Below are positions 25,699 to 34,140 of a stretch of DNA of 37,280 bases, in pieces. The notes beneath the pieces were generated by a model that saw only the letters and a program-made list of their open reading frames with translations, made no database searches and was not told where the DNA came from. Source of the DNA: Candidatus Borrarchaeota archaeon (lineage in GTDB: Archaea; Asgardarchaeota; Sifarchaeia; Borrarchaeales; Borrarchaeaceae); NCBI GenBank assembly GCA_016840645.1, contig JAEORY010000003.1, positions 1-37,280 of the forward strand, given 5' to 3'. How positions within the stretch are numbered: the first letter of the stretch is position 1; each line of letters starts with the position of its first letter. Made by a program: the position numbers and the translations under genes.

Positions 25699-26577
25699 AT
25701 GTCTAATAAACCTCATTTTATCGTTATTGGTGCAATGAAATGTGCTACTTCAACTTTACAGGAGCAATTGTTGAACCAGCCAGGCATTTTCATGAGTACG
25801 CCCAAAGAGCCAAATTTCTTTAGTGATGATGATCAGTATGCAAAAGGCATCGATTGGTATACAGATCTGTTTGCTTCCGCGTCGGATGGTGATTTGCTTG
25901 GAGAAGCAAGTACACATTATACAAAGTTACCGACATATCCTGATGTATTAAAGCGAATGTCTGATTATTTCGATGATATGCGTTTTGTTTATGTGATGAG
26001 ACATCCGGTTGATCGTCTGATATCTCACTTTATTCACGAGTGGACTATGGGAAAGATAAACAAGAATATTGATTCTGCAATAAAGGAGCATTCCGAGTTG
26101 ATTTCCTATGGTCAATATTCAATGCAGTTAAAGCCCTACTTTGAGACTTTCGGGCATGATTCTGTTTTACCGGTTTTCTTTGATCGCCTAACAAGTGAGC
26201 CTCAACTGGAGCTTGAAAGAATTTGTAATCATATCGGTTATCAGGGTAAACCGGTCTGGGTTTTTAATCAGCAGCCCAGTAATGTATCAAATAAACGAGT
26301 TCGAAAGTTTCCACTTTATCATGTGCTGGTAGAGTCTTCATGGGCTACCATGCTTCGCCGATCTCTGGTTCCCAGGGGGTGGCGGAATAAAATCAAAAAT
26401 CAACTTACGATGAGCAAAAGGCCGGTTATTAGCTCTGATGTTCAAAATGAACTTGTGGAGATATTTGACCGGGATATTTCAATATTAGGCAAATGGCTTG
26501 GCGTGGATATGGATTGTAATAATTTCCGTTCTATTACTGCTGAGAGGCCTCTAAGCTGGGTATTGCCTGATGATTGA
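25699..26577 (+). CDS. PAPS-dependent sulfotransferase (Sulfotransfer_1 type)
   Basis: The protein is 292 residues with IVIGAMKCATSTLQEQL (9-25) as the 5'-phosphosulfate loop, the KEPNFFS segment usual in N-/O-sulfotransferases of the heparan NDST/3-OST-like group, and FVYVMRHPVDRLISHF (96-111, Arg101, Ser109) for the 3'-phosphate. A different family from the two Sulfotransfer_2 proteins. AAGGA precedes the ATG with good spacing. It overlaps the next gene by 8 bases, so it belongs to the long plus-strand operon. Confidence 0.9.
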   Translation: MSNKPHFIVIGAMKCATSTLQEQLLNQPGIFMSTPKEPNFFSDDDQYAKGIDWYTDLFASASDGDLLGEASTHYTKLPTYPDVLKRMSDYFDDMRFVYVMRHPVDRLISHFIHEWTMGKINKNIDSAIKEHSELISYGQYSMQLKPYFETFGHDSVLPVFFDRLTSEPQLELERICNHIGYQGKPVWVFNQQPSNVSNKRVRKFPLYHVLVESSWATMLRRSLVPRGWRNKIKNQLTMSKRPVISSDVQNELVEIFDRDISILGKWLGVDMDCNNFRSITAERPLSWVLPDD

Positions 26578-27568
26578 ACCGAAGAAAGGCCCGGACAATA
26601 ACCTCGGCTTTGTCATTATAGGTAGGAATGAGGGTGAGCGCCTCAAACAATGTCTCGATTCCGTCCTGGATTATCGTGAAACTGTGGTGTATGTAGATTC
26701 TGGCTCGTCTGATGGTTCAGTCGAACTAGCCCGAGAGCTTGGTATTGAAGTTGTCCGGCTCGATATGTCAATGGCATTTACAGCTGCAAGAGCGAGAAAT
26801 GCTGGTTTTGATCGATTAAGTCAACTATCTGGTTCCGTAGAGTTTGTTCAGTTTGCGGATGGGGATTGTGAGCTTGTTGAAGGCTGGGTTGAGGCAGCGC
26901 TGAATTTTCTGGCGAATAATGCTCAGGTAGCTGTAGTTTGCGGGCGTAGACGAGAACGATTTCCCCGGGCATCAATATATAATATGCTTTGTGATATAGA
27001 GTGGGATACTCCTGTTGGAGAAGCCAAGGCGTGCGGGGGTGATGCCATGATGCGGGTTGAGGCTTTTAAGGGGGTGAACGGATTCTGTGGTGATTTGATC
27101 GCTGGAGAAGAGCCTGAGCTATGTGTCAGATTGCGACAAAATGGTTGGCAAGTCTGGAGAATGAATTATGAAATGACCCTGCATGATGCAGCCATTACTG
27201 CCTTTAGTCAGTGGTGGAGTCGTAGTGTGAGAACAGGATATGCTTTCATTCAGGGGGCATTTATTCATGGTGCTTCCCCTGAAAAACACTGGGTGAAAGA
27301 AACATTGAGAACCTGGTTTTGGACTGTTGGCATAATTTTGTCTGTCGTGGTCTTGGTGTTGATGTTCGGAGCTTGGGGGCTGACTGGTTTATTACTCTAT
27401 CCGCTTCAGGTTGTTCGTTTGGGTTCAAAGAGTAACCTGGATAGCAAAGTGAAATGGAGCTGGGCTTTTTTTACGGTGATTGGAAAATTTTCAGAGATTT
27501 TAGGTCAACTAAAGTTCCTGAAAAACGTATTCTTACAAAAACCGGCCCGTCTTATTGAATACAAATAA
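26570..27568 (+). CDS. GT2-family glycosyltransferase with C-terminal membrane segments
   Basis: The 332-residue GT-A enzyme has LGFVIIGRNEGERLKQCLDSV, VVYVDSGSSDGS, the DxD motif FADGDCEL, CGGDAMMRV and the ED-type motif AGEEPELCVRLRQNGW. Two hydrophobic helices lie around residues 243-275 (TVGIILSVVVLVLMFGAWG and LTGLLLYPLQVV), anchoring it at the inner membrane. The start overlaps the sulfotransferase stop by 8 bases. It is a typical GT2 of exosortase-linked EPS loci; donor and acceptor are unknown. Confidence 0.86.
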   Translation: MIEPKKGPDNNLGFVIIGRNEGERLKQCLDSVLDYRETVVYVDSGSSDGSVELARELGIEVVRLDMSMAFTAARARNAGFDRLSQLSGSVEFVQFADGDCELVEGWVEAALNFLANNAQVAVVCGRRRERFPRASIYNMLCDIEWDTPVGEAKACGGDAMMRVEAFKGVNGFCGDLIAGEEPELCVRLRQNGWQVWRMNYEMTLHDAAITAFSQWWSRSVRTGYAFIQGAFIHGASPEKHWVKETLRTWFWTVGIILSVVVLVLMFGAWGLTGLLLYPLQVVRLGSKSNLDSKVKWSWAFFTVIGKFSEILGQLKFLKNVFLQKPARLIEYK

Positions 27569-27572
27569 TGAC

Positions 27573-28082
27573 ATGAATACCTCTACCTCATCCGTGGTAT
27601 CCGCGAAGGAGCCAGACTGGTCGAGAGAACAAAAAGCTTTCTTTATGTGGGATCCTTCTCGTTCATTGTTGGCGAGTATTCGTAGTTATCAAAAGTATTG
27701 TAAAAGAAATTCTATCTGGTTTTATTTTCTGAAAAAGACGGCCATAATTCGTTATCGTTTTTGGAGTGTTGTAACCGGTGCCGAAATTGCCATTAATACT
27801 CAAATTGGTGGTGGCTTACAGATACCTCACCCAAATGGTATCGTTATCCATAGCAAAGCCATAATTGGTCCAAATTGCCTGATATTTCAGCAGGTGACAA
27901 TTGGAACCGCTAATGGAAAAGGTCCACCTGTCCTAGGCGGCCATGTAGATATCGGTGCTGGCGCCAAGATATTGGGTGATATTGAGCTTGGCGATCATGT
28001 AAGAATCGGTGCAAATGCTGTCGTACTGAAAGATGTGCCTGCAGGTAAAACTGCGCTTGGTATTCCGGCTAGGATACTTTAA
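27573..28082 (+). CDS. Serine-acetyltransferase-like hexapeptide O-acetyltransferase
   Basis: From ATG 27573 the protein is 169 residues with a left-handed beta-helix made of hexapeptide repeats: IGGGLQIPHPNGIVIHSKA, IGPNCLIFQQVTIG, VDIGAGAKILGDIELGDHVRIGANAVVLKDVPAG. These match the CysE-like acetyltransferases commonly found in EPS loci, where they probably acetylate a sugar rather than serine; that choice is by context only. The start four bases after the glycosyltransferase stop avoids the overlap required by an upstream TTG. Confidence 0.82.
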   Translation: MNTSTSSVVSAKEPDWSREQKAFFMWDPSRSLLASIRSYQKYCKRNSIWFYFLKKTAIIRYRFWSVVTGAEIAINTQIGGGLQIPHPNGIVIHSKAIIGPNCLIFQQVTIGTANGKGPPVLGGHVDIGAGAKILGDIELGDHVRIGANAVVLKDVPAGKTALGIPARIL

Positions 28083-28103
28083 TTCATTGATGTATAAAAA
28101 GAC

Positions 28104-28901
28104 ATGCCTGGTAAACATTTCGTACTGACACATGGAAGAAGTGGTAGTAATTTTTTGGTTAATTCCATTAATTTGCATCCTGACCTGGTTAATTATGGAG
28201 AGGTTCTGGGGGAGTGGACTCTGCCTTATAAACTCTATCAGTTCTCCAGAGTGTGGTATCAGGGTTGGCCAGTATATCTGGATAGCCTTTATACAAAAAA
28301 GGCACTGTTTTATGCATCACAGCTGGTTTCTGCATTTAGCCATATCAAGAAACACAAGCCTCTTAACTTAAAAAGATTCAGGGATATTCAAAGCATTGGT
28401 ATAAAAGACTTTGCTTTTCTATTGGAAAAAAGAGACTTGCTTGACTATTTGGTCTCCAGAGATGATATCAAGATCATCTATTTGTCGAGAGATAATCATC
28501 TAAAACGGTATATATCATTGTTGAATATGAAGAAAACCGGCCAAGTTTTAAGCGAAGGGAATTTCAATTTATCTTCAAAGAATTGTCATTCTGTAAATAT
28601 TCCAGAATTATTATCCAGCCTTGATCAATATGAAAAAGAAGAGAAAGCGGGGCTGGAAATACTTGCGAAAATCCAGGACTCAAGGAAGTTGTTGATTGAA
28701 TATGATCATTATTTTTCAAGTGAAGAGGTGATTAAAGAAATCAATAGAGAAGTATTCTCTTTTCTTGGAGTGGAGAATTTTCAGCTTGTCTCACAGCATA
28801 AAAAAATCATGAGTAACAATCTCCCAGAAATTATATGTAATTTCGATGAGGTAGCTGAAGCTTTGTCAGGTACTGAATACGAAAAATATTTAAGTGGTTA
28901 A
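28104..28901 (+). CDS. NodH/Stf0-like sulfotransferase
   Basis: The protein is 265 residues. The N-terminus FVLTHGRSGSNFLVNSI (6-22) followed by HPDLVNYGEVLG resembles NodH and Stf0-type sulfotransferases, whose 5'-phosphosulfate loop has this R-S-G-S/T form. IIYLSRDNHLKRYISLL (124-140, Arg129, Ser138) is the 3'-phosphate motif. This is the fourth sulfotransferase and the third family type in the locus. It lies 2 bases before the next glycosyltransferase. The middle region, 45-100, is rich in aromatic and basic residues and may bind the glycan. Confidence 0.78.
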   Translation: MPGKHFVLTHGRSGSNFLVNSINLHPDLVNYGEVLGEWTLPYKLYQFSRVWYQGWPVYLDSLYTKKALFYASQLVSAFSHIKKHKPLNLKRFRDIQSIGIKDFAFLLEKRDLLDYLVSRDDIKIIYLSRDNHLKRYISLLNMKKTGQVLSEGNFNLSSKNCHSVNIPELLSSLDQYEKEEKAGLEILAKIQDSRKLLIEYDHYFSSEEVIKEINREVFSFLGVENFQLVSQHKKIMSNNLPEIICNFDEVAEALSGTEYEKYLSG

Positions 28902-28903
28902 GT

Positions 28904-30124
28904 ATGAAAAAAGTTGCATACTTTACAAATCAATATCCGAAAGTCAGTCATAGCTTCATTCGACGTGAAATACTTGCTTTAGAACGAATTGGTTACCAGG
29001 TTTCCCGTTTTGCATTGCGCGGCTGGGATGAAAACCTTGTTGATCCTGAAGATCTGAATGAGCAGAAAAAAACCCGGTATGTCCTTAAAGCTGGGCTACC
29101 TGCTCTTTTTGTTCAGGGGCTGCATGTGCTGATGATGGCTCCGGGAGGTTTTTTTCGCGCTCTGCTTTCTTCTGTTACTTTAGGATACCGTTCTGATCGC
29201 CCATTGCCTGTTCATTTGATTTACTTTCTTGAGGCATGTCTGCTTTATAAATGGGTTATGCATGATGAAATTGAGCATATTCATGGTCACTTTGGAACCA
29301 ATCCTGCTGAAGTTATCATGCTGGTTAAGATGATAGGAGGGCCTGAATATAGTTTTACTGTTCATGGGCCAGAAGAGTTTGATCGTCCTCGTTTTTTAAA
29401 GCTTGAAGAAAAAATAAAAACTTCGAAATTTGTTGTAGCAATCAGTTCTTTCGGTCGCAGTCAATTGTTTCGTACTCTTGGTTATGAAGATTGGCATAAA
29501 GTCAAAGAGGTTCATTGTGGGCTGGATGCTGAATTTTACAATAAAAATAAATCAGCTGTCCCGGATAATAATCGACTGGTTTGTGTAGGCCGATTATGTG
29601 AGCAAAAAGGTCAGTTGCTTTTAATTGATGCGATTCACAGATTAAAGAATAAGGGGGTTGAAATCCAACTTGTGCTGGCCGGTGATGGAGAACTCCGAGG
29701 TGAAGTAGAGCATTTGATTCGAAAGTACGAACTCTCGGGCAATGTTGTTATAACTGGTTGGATCAGTAGTGACCAGGTTCGTGACGAGTTGTTGAATAGT
29801 CGGGCACTGGTTTTGCCTAGTTTTGCTGAGGGATTACCGGTAGTTATCATGGAAGCAATGTCTTTACGAAGACCTGTGCTTTCCACACATATCGCAGGTA
29901 TTCCCGAGTTGGTTCAATCTGGTACCAATGGTTGGCTATTTCCGGCTGGTTCTGTAGATTCGTTGGTTGAAGCAATTGAAAACTGCCTGAATACTCCGAT
30001 TGAGAAGCTTGAAGGAATGAGTGAATCCGGCTTTGAGAGGGTTGTAGCTCGTCACAATGTCGATGTTGAGGCAGCTAAACTTGGAGATTACATTCTCGGG
30101 GCTGTGCGAGACGAAAAAAAATAA
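28904..30124 (+). CDS. GT4-family glycosyltransferase
   Basis: The 406-residue GT-B enzyme opens with VAYFTNQYPKVSHSFIRREILAL, a pattern shared with colanic-acid-type and exosortase-locus GT4 proteins. It continues with HGHFGTNPAEV, VHGPEEFDRP, LVCVGRLCEQKGQLLLIDA, LVLAGDGELRGEVE and the E-x7-E motif AEGLPVVIMEAMSLRRPVLST. It adds one sugar at the cytoplasmic face. It is tightly packed with both neighbours (2 and 3 bases), so co-transcription is nearly certain. Confidence 0.88.
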   Translation: MKKVAYFTNQYPKVSHSFIRREILALERIGYQVSRFALRGWDENLVDPEDLNEQKKTRYVLKAGLPALFVQGLHVLMMAPGGFFRALLSSVTLGYRSDRPLPVHLIYFLEACLLYKWVMHDEIEHIHGHFGTNPAEVIMLVKMIGGPEYSFTVHGPEEFDRPRFLKLEEKIKTSKFVVAISSFGRSQLFRTLGYEDWHKVKEVHCGLDAEFYNKNKSAVPDNNRLVCVGRLCEQKGQLLLIDAIHRLKNKGVEIQLVLAGDGELRGEVEHLIRKYELSGNVVITGWISSDQVRDELLNSRALVLPSFAEGLPVVIMEAMSLRRPVLSTHIAGIPELVQSGTNGWLFPAGSVDSLVEAIENCLNTPIEKLEGMSESGFERVVARHNVDVEAAKLGDYILGAVRDEKK

Positions 30125-30127
30125 AGT

Positions 30128-31318
30128 ATGGCCATGCTTATATTATTTGCGATTTCTGCGGCAGTTTTGGTTTTTCTCCCGTCCTTGTTTTTGTTTTCTC
30201 AGGTTGTTGCTGCCTTTTTTTCGAATACCACGAAAGAGAAGGTGGAGGATGGCCATGTACCAGTTGCAGTTCTCATTCCTGCACATGACGAAGAACTAGT
30301 GATTGAACACACTCTTAAAGCATTAACTTCGCAGCTTAACGAGAAAGACAGCTTGGTAGTCGTTGCTGATAACTGTACTGACAAGACGGCTGAACTGGCT
30401 AAAAAAAATGGTGCTGATGTATTGGTCAGAATAGACCAACATAACAGAGGTAAAGGATATGCACTTGATGCAGGCATCAGCTATATAGGTGAAAAGGGAA
30501 TAGTACCAGAGGTATTGATTATCATTGATGCGGATTGTCAGATAGCCCCAGGGAGTATATCCAGACTCGCAAACCAGTGTCTTTTTCATGATAGACCTGT
30601 ACAGGCACTCGATTTGATGAGATCAAAAGAGAATGCAGGAATAAGTCAAAAAGTGGCGGAATTTGCATGGGTTGTGAAAAATCAAGTCAGACCTTTGGGT
30701 AGCAGACAGTTGGGAATGCCCTGTCAGCTTATGGGGACGGGTATGGCTTTTCCTTGGCGGTTGTTGGTTGAGGTCGATTTTGCAAGTGATGAAATTGCAG
30801 AAGATATGAAACTTGGAATTGATTTGTCACTAGCCGGGTATCCTCCGGTTTTTGATCCATATGCACTAGTCGAAAGCTTTTTTCCAGAAACTACCGAGGC
30901 TGAAAGTCAACAAAGAACGCGTTGGGAACATGGACATTTAGCAATGATTACGTCATTTGGCCCTAAATTAATTTGGTCGTCTTTGGTTAAACGCGACATT
31001 CGTTTATTGTCATTAGCGTTGGATTTGATAGTTCCACCGTTAGCCATGCTTGTGTTAGTGTCGCTATTCTCACTTCTTTTTAGTTTACTGGTTTTCTTTT
31101 TAGAAAATTCAATGGTTCCCTTTATCACAAGTCTTTTGGGAATGCTGTTACTGTTTTTTTCAGTGTTGCTATCGTGGTTGAAATGGGGAAAAAATATTGT
31201 AACTATTAGTGAACTTGCTTTTGTGCCTCTGTATACATTAAAGAAAATTCCTGTGTATATAAATTTTATTTACAGCAGACAGAAAGAATGGGTTAAAACC
31301 GATCGTCAACAAAAATAA
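30128..31318 (+). CDS. Membrane GT2 glycosyltransferase with QxxRW motif
   Basis: The 396-residue protein has one N-terminal membrane helix (about 3-28) and two or more near the C-terminus (about 292-345). The catalytic core has VLIPAHDEELVIEHTL, VVVADNCTDKTAE, the DxD IIIDADCQI, the EIAEDMKLGIDL Asp and QQRTRW (QxxRW), the full set of the processive-type GT2 family related to cellulose synthase and hyaluronan synthase. In exosortase-linked loci such enzymes usually add single sugars; whether this one is processive cannot be told. It is followed 21 bases later by the WecG-like gene. Confidence 0.85.
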   Translation: MAMLILFAISAAVLVFLPSLFLFSQVVAAFFSNTTKEKVEDGHVPVAVLIPAHDEELVIEHTLKALTSQLNEKDSLVVVADNCTDKTAELAKKNGADVLVRIDQHNRGKGYALDAGISYIGEKGIVPEVLIIIDADCQIAPGSISRLANQCLFHDRPVQALDLMRSKENAGISQKVAEFAWVVKNQVRPLGSRQLGMPCQLMGTGMAFPWRLLVEVDFASDEIAEDMKLGIDLSLAGYPPVFDPYALVESFFPETTEAESQQRTRWEHGHLAMITSFGPKLIWSSLVKRDIRLLSLALDLIVPPLAMLVLVSLFSLLFSLLVFFLENSMVPFITSLLGMLLLFFSVLLSWLKWGKNIVTISELAFVPLYTLKKIPVYINFIYSRQKEWVKTDRQQK

Positions 31319-31328
31319 CAGGAAAGTT

Positions 31329-31332
31329 AAGG
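31329..31332 (+). promoter_or_regulatory. Ribosome binding site supporting a TTG start
   Basis: AAGG lies seven bases before the TTG at 31340. No ATG or GTG lies between the upstream stop and the conserved N-terminus of the WecG-like protein, so the site supports TTG as the true start. Confidence 0.6.
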
Positions 31333-31339
31333 CATTAAC

Positions 31340-32443
31340 TTGAAAACTGATTTTGAGAGAGAGCTGTATTGCCTCGGTGGCTTGCCATTCGATTCTGTGA
31401 CATTGAAGATGGCGAGTGAAAAGATCGACAATTATTGTAGGCATGGGCAGCGTTGTTTTCTATCCACACCAAATCTGAATTTTTTGATTGCTTGTCAGAC
31501 CGATAAGGCTTTCCGTGATTCCGTTATCAACAGTGATTTAAACGTGGCTGATGGTATGCCAATAATCTGGATGGCGAAACTTTTAAAATTACCTCTTACA
31601 GAACGGGTGGCAGGTTCATCTTTATTTGATGAATTGGGAAGGAAACCTGATTCAGACCGGCCGTTAAAAATATTTTTTTTTGGTGGGGAGCGCGGTATTG
31701 CCAGGAAGGCTTGCGAATCATTAGCTGTGACGCATCAAAATTTTATCTGTGCTGGTCATATTGATCCCGGCTTTGTCGATGTCAGTGAGATGTCCAAACC
31801 TGAGTATATCAATTCAATCAATGATAGTAGTGCCGATATTCTTGTGATTTCACTTGGTGCAAAAAAAGGGCAGCAGTGGATCGTAAAGAATAGAGAACAA
31901 TTAACGGTACCGGTAGTATCCCATCTAGGTGCAGTTGTGAATTTTGTCGCAGGGAGTGTCAAAAGATCACCGCCATGGCTTCAGAAATTCGGTTTGGAGT
32001 GGTTATGGCGAATTAAAGAGGAACCGAGATTGTGGTACCGGTATTGGAATGATGCAAAGGTACTGGTTAAACTGCTTCTGACTCGTGTGATTCCATATGC
32101 ATTTTATTTAAGGTCTCTAAAATGGGAAAAAGCTTCTCAAAAAACTGTTTCGGTATCTGTCAAACAAGAGCCAGAAAAAACGGTAATTTTTCTTCAGGGT
32201 CGCTTTTCGGCAGCCAATTTAGAGAAAATTCGCTCTACATTTAATGAAGTCGTTCAACATAAGAGGGATGTTGTTCTTGATATGGCTGAAGTGGAATATC
32301 TTGATTCCGCATTTCTTGGGCAGGTTCTTCTTCTGAAGAAATACCTTTCGAGGTCAGATAAAAGATTATCATTGGATAATGTGGGTAACATGTGTAGACA
32401 ATTGCTTGAATATTGCGGAGCAGAGTACTTGTTATCTAACTGA
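31340..32443 (+). CDS. WecG/TagA-type glycosyltransferase (GT26) fused to a STAS domain
   Basis: The 367-residue protein has two parts. Residues 1-250 are a GT26 enzyme: TPNLNFLIACQ (Asn45), LNVADGMPIIW (Asp71), IFFFGGERGIA, VISLGAKKGQQWI and WLQKFGLEWLWRIKEEPRLW; these transfer ManNAc-type or related sugars to an undecaprenyl-PP-linked sugar, usually as the second step of assembly. Residues about 270-367 form a STAS-like domain: TVIFLQGRFSAANL, then VVLDMAEVEYLDSAFLGQVL with Ser323 at the position phosphorylated in anti-sigma-factor antagonists. The fusion suggests that glycan assembly is tied to a partner-switching or docking signal; that is inference. TTG start, supported by AAGG upstream. 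Confidence 0.82.
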   Translation: MKTDFERELYCLGGLPFDSVTLKMASEKIDNYCRHGQRCFLSTPNLNFLIACQTDKAFRDSVINSDLNVADGMPIIWMAKLLKLPLTERVAGSSLFDELGRKPDSDRPLKIFFFGGERGIARKACESLAVTHQNFICAGHIDPGFVDVSEMSKPEYINSINDSSADILVISLGAKKGQQWIVKNREQLTVPVVSHLGAVVNFVAGSVKRSPPWLQKFGLEWLWRIKEEPRLWYRYWNDAKVLVKLLLTRVIPYAFYLRSLKWEKASQKTVSVSVKQEPEKTVIFLQGRFSAANLEKIRSTFNEVVQHKRDVVLDMAEVEYLDSAFLGQVLLLKKYLSRSDKRLSLDNVGNMCRQLLEYCGAEYLLSN

Positions 32444-32474
32444 ATTATTTGGGGTTTATGCCTTTTTTTGTGGA

Positions 32475-32482
32475 GGGGGGGG
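32475..32482. repeat. G8 homopolymer between T-tracts upstream of the exosortase gene
   Basis: A run of eight G lies between T7 (32463-32469) and T9 (32489-32497) in the 107-base gap before the exosortase gene. Such tracts slip easily during replication and could alter spacing in a promoter or leader. No promoter elements could be assigned here, and the tract may simply be neutral. Confidence 0.6.
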
Positions 32483-32538
32483 TATATGTTTTTTTTTCTC
32501 TGGCGTCTCTGTAAAATGAGAGGCTCAATTAAATAAAC

Positions 32539-32545
32539 AGGAAGG
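32539..32545 (+). promoter_or_regulatory. Ribosome binding site deciding the GTG start of the exosortase gene
   Basis: AGGAAGG lies five bases before GTG 32551, a near-ideal ribosome site that fixes this non-ATG start. Confidence 0.75.
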
Positions 32546-32550
32546 TTTTT

Positions 32551-34131
32551 GTGAAAGGGTTTCTTCAGAAAACAGGGCTTTCGTTCTACCAAATCTTCTT
32601 TTTTTCTTTGTCATTGCTGCTTTTGTTAATGGCATTTTGGGGTGGTTTGGAAAACCTTGTTTCCAGTTGGCTAACCCGAGAAGAATACAGCCATGGTTTT
32701 TTTATTCCTCTAATCAGTTTGATGTTTCTTTGGCATCGACGTGATGCTTTAAAGCATAGCGTTGGTCAAACCTCAAGTTCTGGTTTGTTGATTATTCTTT
32801 TCTCTCTTGTGTTGTTATTAGTAGGAGAGTTGAGTGCTATATTCATTCTGATTCATATTGGCTTTATCTTTTCCTTAGTGGGGCTAATACTGTTACTTGG
32901 TGGCTGGACTTTATTGAGAGTGGCATTGTTACCAGTAGTTTTTCTGGTGTTTGCTATTCCAATGCCATACTTTATCGATGCCCAGTTAACCTGGAAATTG
33001 CAGCTGATTTCATCTGAAATTGGCACCGAGATTCTGCGTTTATTGGGCGTATCTGTCTACCTTGAAGGAAATGTTATTGACTTGGGTATATACAAGCTGC
33101 AGGTTGTAGAAGCTTGTAGTGGTCTTAATTATCTGTATCCTCTTTTGAGTCTGGGGTTTCTTGCGGCCTATCTTTTTTCTGCGCCAGTATGGCAACGTGG
33201 CCTGATTTTTTTGTCGACTATTCCCATTACTGTTTTTATGAACAGTTTTCGCATCGCTGTTATTGGAATACTTGTTGAGCGCTGGGGAACTCAAATGGCA
33301 GAGGGGTTCCTTCATTTTTTCGAAGGATGGATAATTTTCATTGGTTGCGCGATATTGCTGATGATAGAAATATGGTTATTTGATCGTATCAGTCAAAAAC
33401 GCTCTATGGGCGAGTTGTTAATAGTTCCAGAAATTAAGCCGGTCATACCAAAAAACACTAAAAACACTAATGTGCACTCAGGTGGTGCTATCCCTGTATT
33501 ACTGATTATCTCGACATTATTAATCACAAGTGGCTTTGTTGTTACTATGAAGGTTGGTGATCGAAATGAAGCCATTGTTGATAGAAAAAGCTTATCTTCA
33601 TTTCCTTTGTCATTTGCTGGCTGGAAAGCCAGAGAAGATTCCTTACCTTCAATTGTGGAAAACAAATTACAGGTTGATGACTATTTTCTCGGGGATTTTC
33701 ATGCTCCTGAAAAAGGCTGGCTGAACTTTTATATCGCCTATTATGCTTCCCAAAGAAAGGGAGTCTCCCCTCATTCTCCACGGGTTTGTATACCTGGAGG
33801 AGGCTGGTTGATCACAGATTTACAGGAAGTGATAATCAATGAGGAGGGGTACCTACCGTTTCCTGTGAATAAAATTGTGATTGAGCTTGATGGTCATAAA
33901 CAAATGGGTTACTACTGGTTCGAGCAGCGAGGTCGGCGAATAGCGAATGAATATTGGATGAAGTGGTATTTGTTATTGGATGCATTATTTATGAATCGTA
34001 CCGATGGAGCATTAATCCGGGTCATGACATCTGTACAGCCTGAGGAAGACCTTGATATTGCTGAAAAGCGTGTAAGGAGTTTTGTATCATCTGTACTTCC
34101 GATGATGCCTGAATACGTACCTGGGGGTTGA
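32551..34131 (+). CDS. xrtD: Exosortase-EpsI fusion (XrtD-like)
   Basis: This is a 526-residue inner-membrane protein. The exosortase half (about 1-285) has eight or so helices and the catalytic triad Cys189 in VVEACSGLNYL, Arg234 in MNSFRIAVIG and His255 in FLHFFEGW, with REEYSHGFFIP near the N-terminus. The second half (about 310-526) is an EpsI domain: FPLSFAGWKAREDSL, WLNFYIAYYASQRKGVSPHSPRVCIPGGGW, then QMGYYWFEQRGRRIANEYWMKWY. One-piece exosortase-EpsI proteins are typical of the exosortase D type, which sorts proteins with VPLPA-like C-terminal signals. No such substrate is encoded in the window. Start GTG 32551 is decided by AGGAAGG upstream. It lies in the EPS operon, as is usual for these systems. 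Confidence 0.86.
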   Translation: MKGFLQKTGLSFYQIFFFSLSLLLLLMAFWGGLENLVSSWLTREEYSHGFFIPLISLMFLWHRRDALKHSVGQTSSSGLLIILFSLVLLLVGELSAIFILIHIGFIFSLVGLILLLGGWTLLRVALLPVVFLVFAIPMPYFIDAQLTWKLQLISSEIGTEILRLLGVSVYLEGNVIDLGIYKLQVVEACSGLNYLYPLLSLGFLAAYLFSAPVWQRGLIFLSTIPITVFMNSFRIAVIGILVERWGTQMAEGFLHFFEGWIIFIGCAILLMIEIWLFDRISQKRSMGELLIVPEIKPVIPKNTKNTNVHSGGAIPVLLIISTLLITSGFVVTMKVGDRNEAIVDRKSLSSFPLSFAGWKAREDSLPSIVENKLQVDDYFLGDFHAPEKGWLNFYIAYYASQRKGVSPHSPRVCIPGGGWLITDLQEVIINEEGYLPFPVNKIVIELDGHKQMGYYWFEQRGRRIANEYWMKWYLLLDALFMNRTDGALIRVMTSVQPEEDLDIAEKRVRSFVSSVLPMMPEYVPGG

Positions 34132-34140
34132 ATAGAAATT

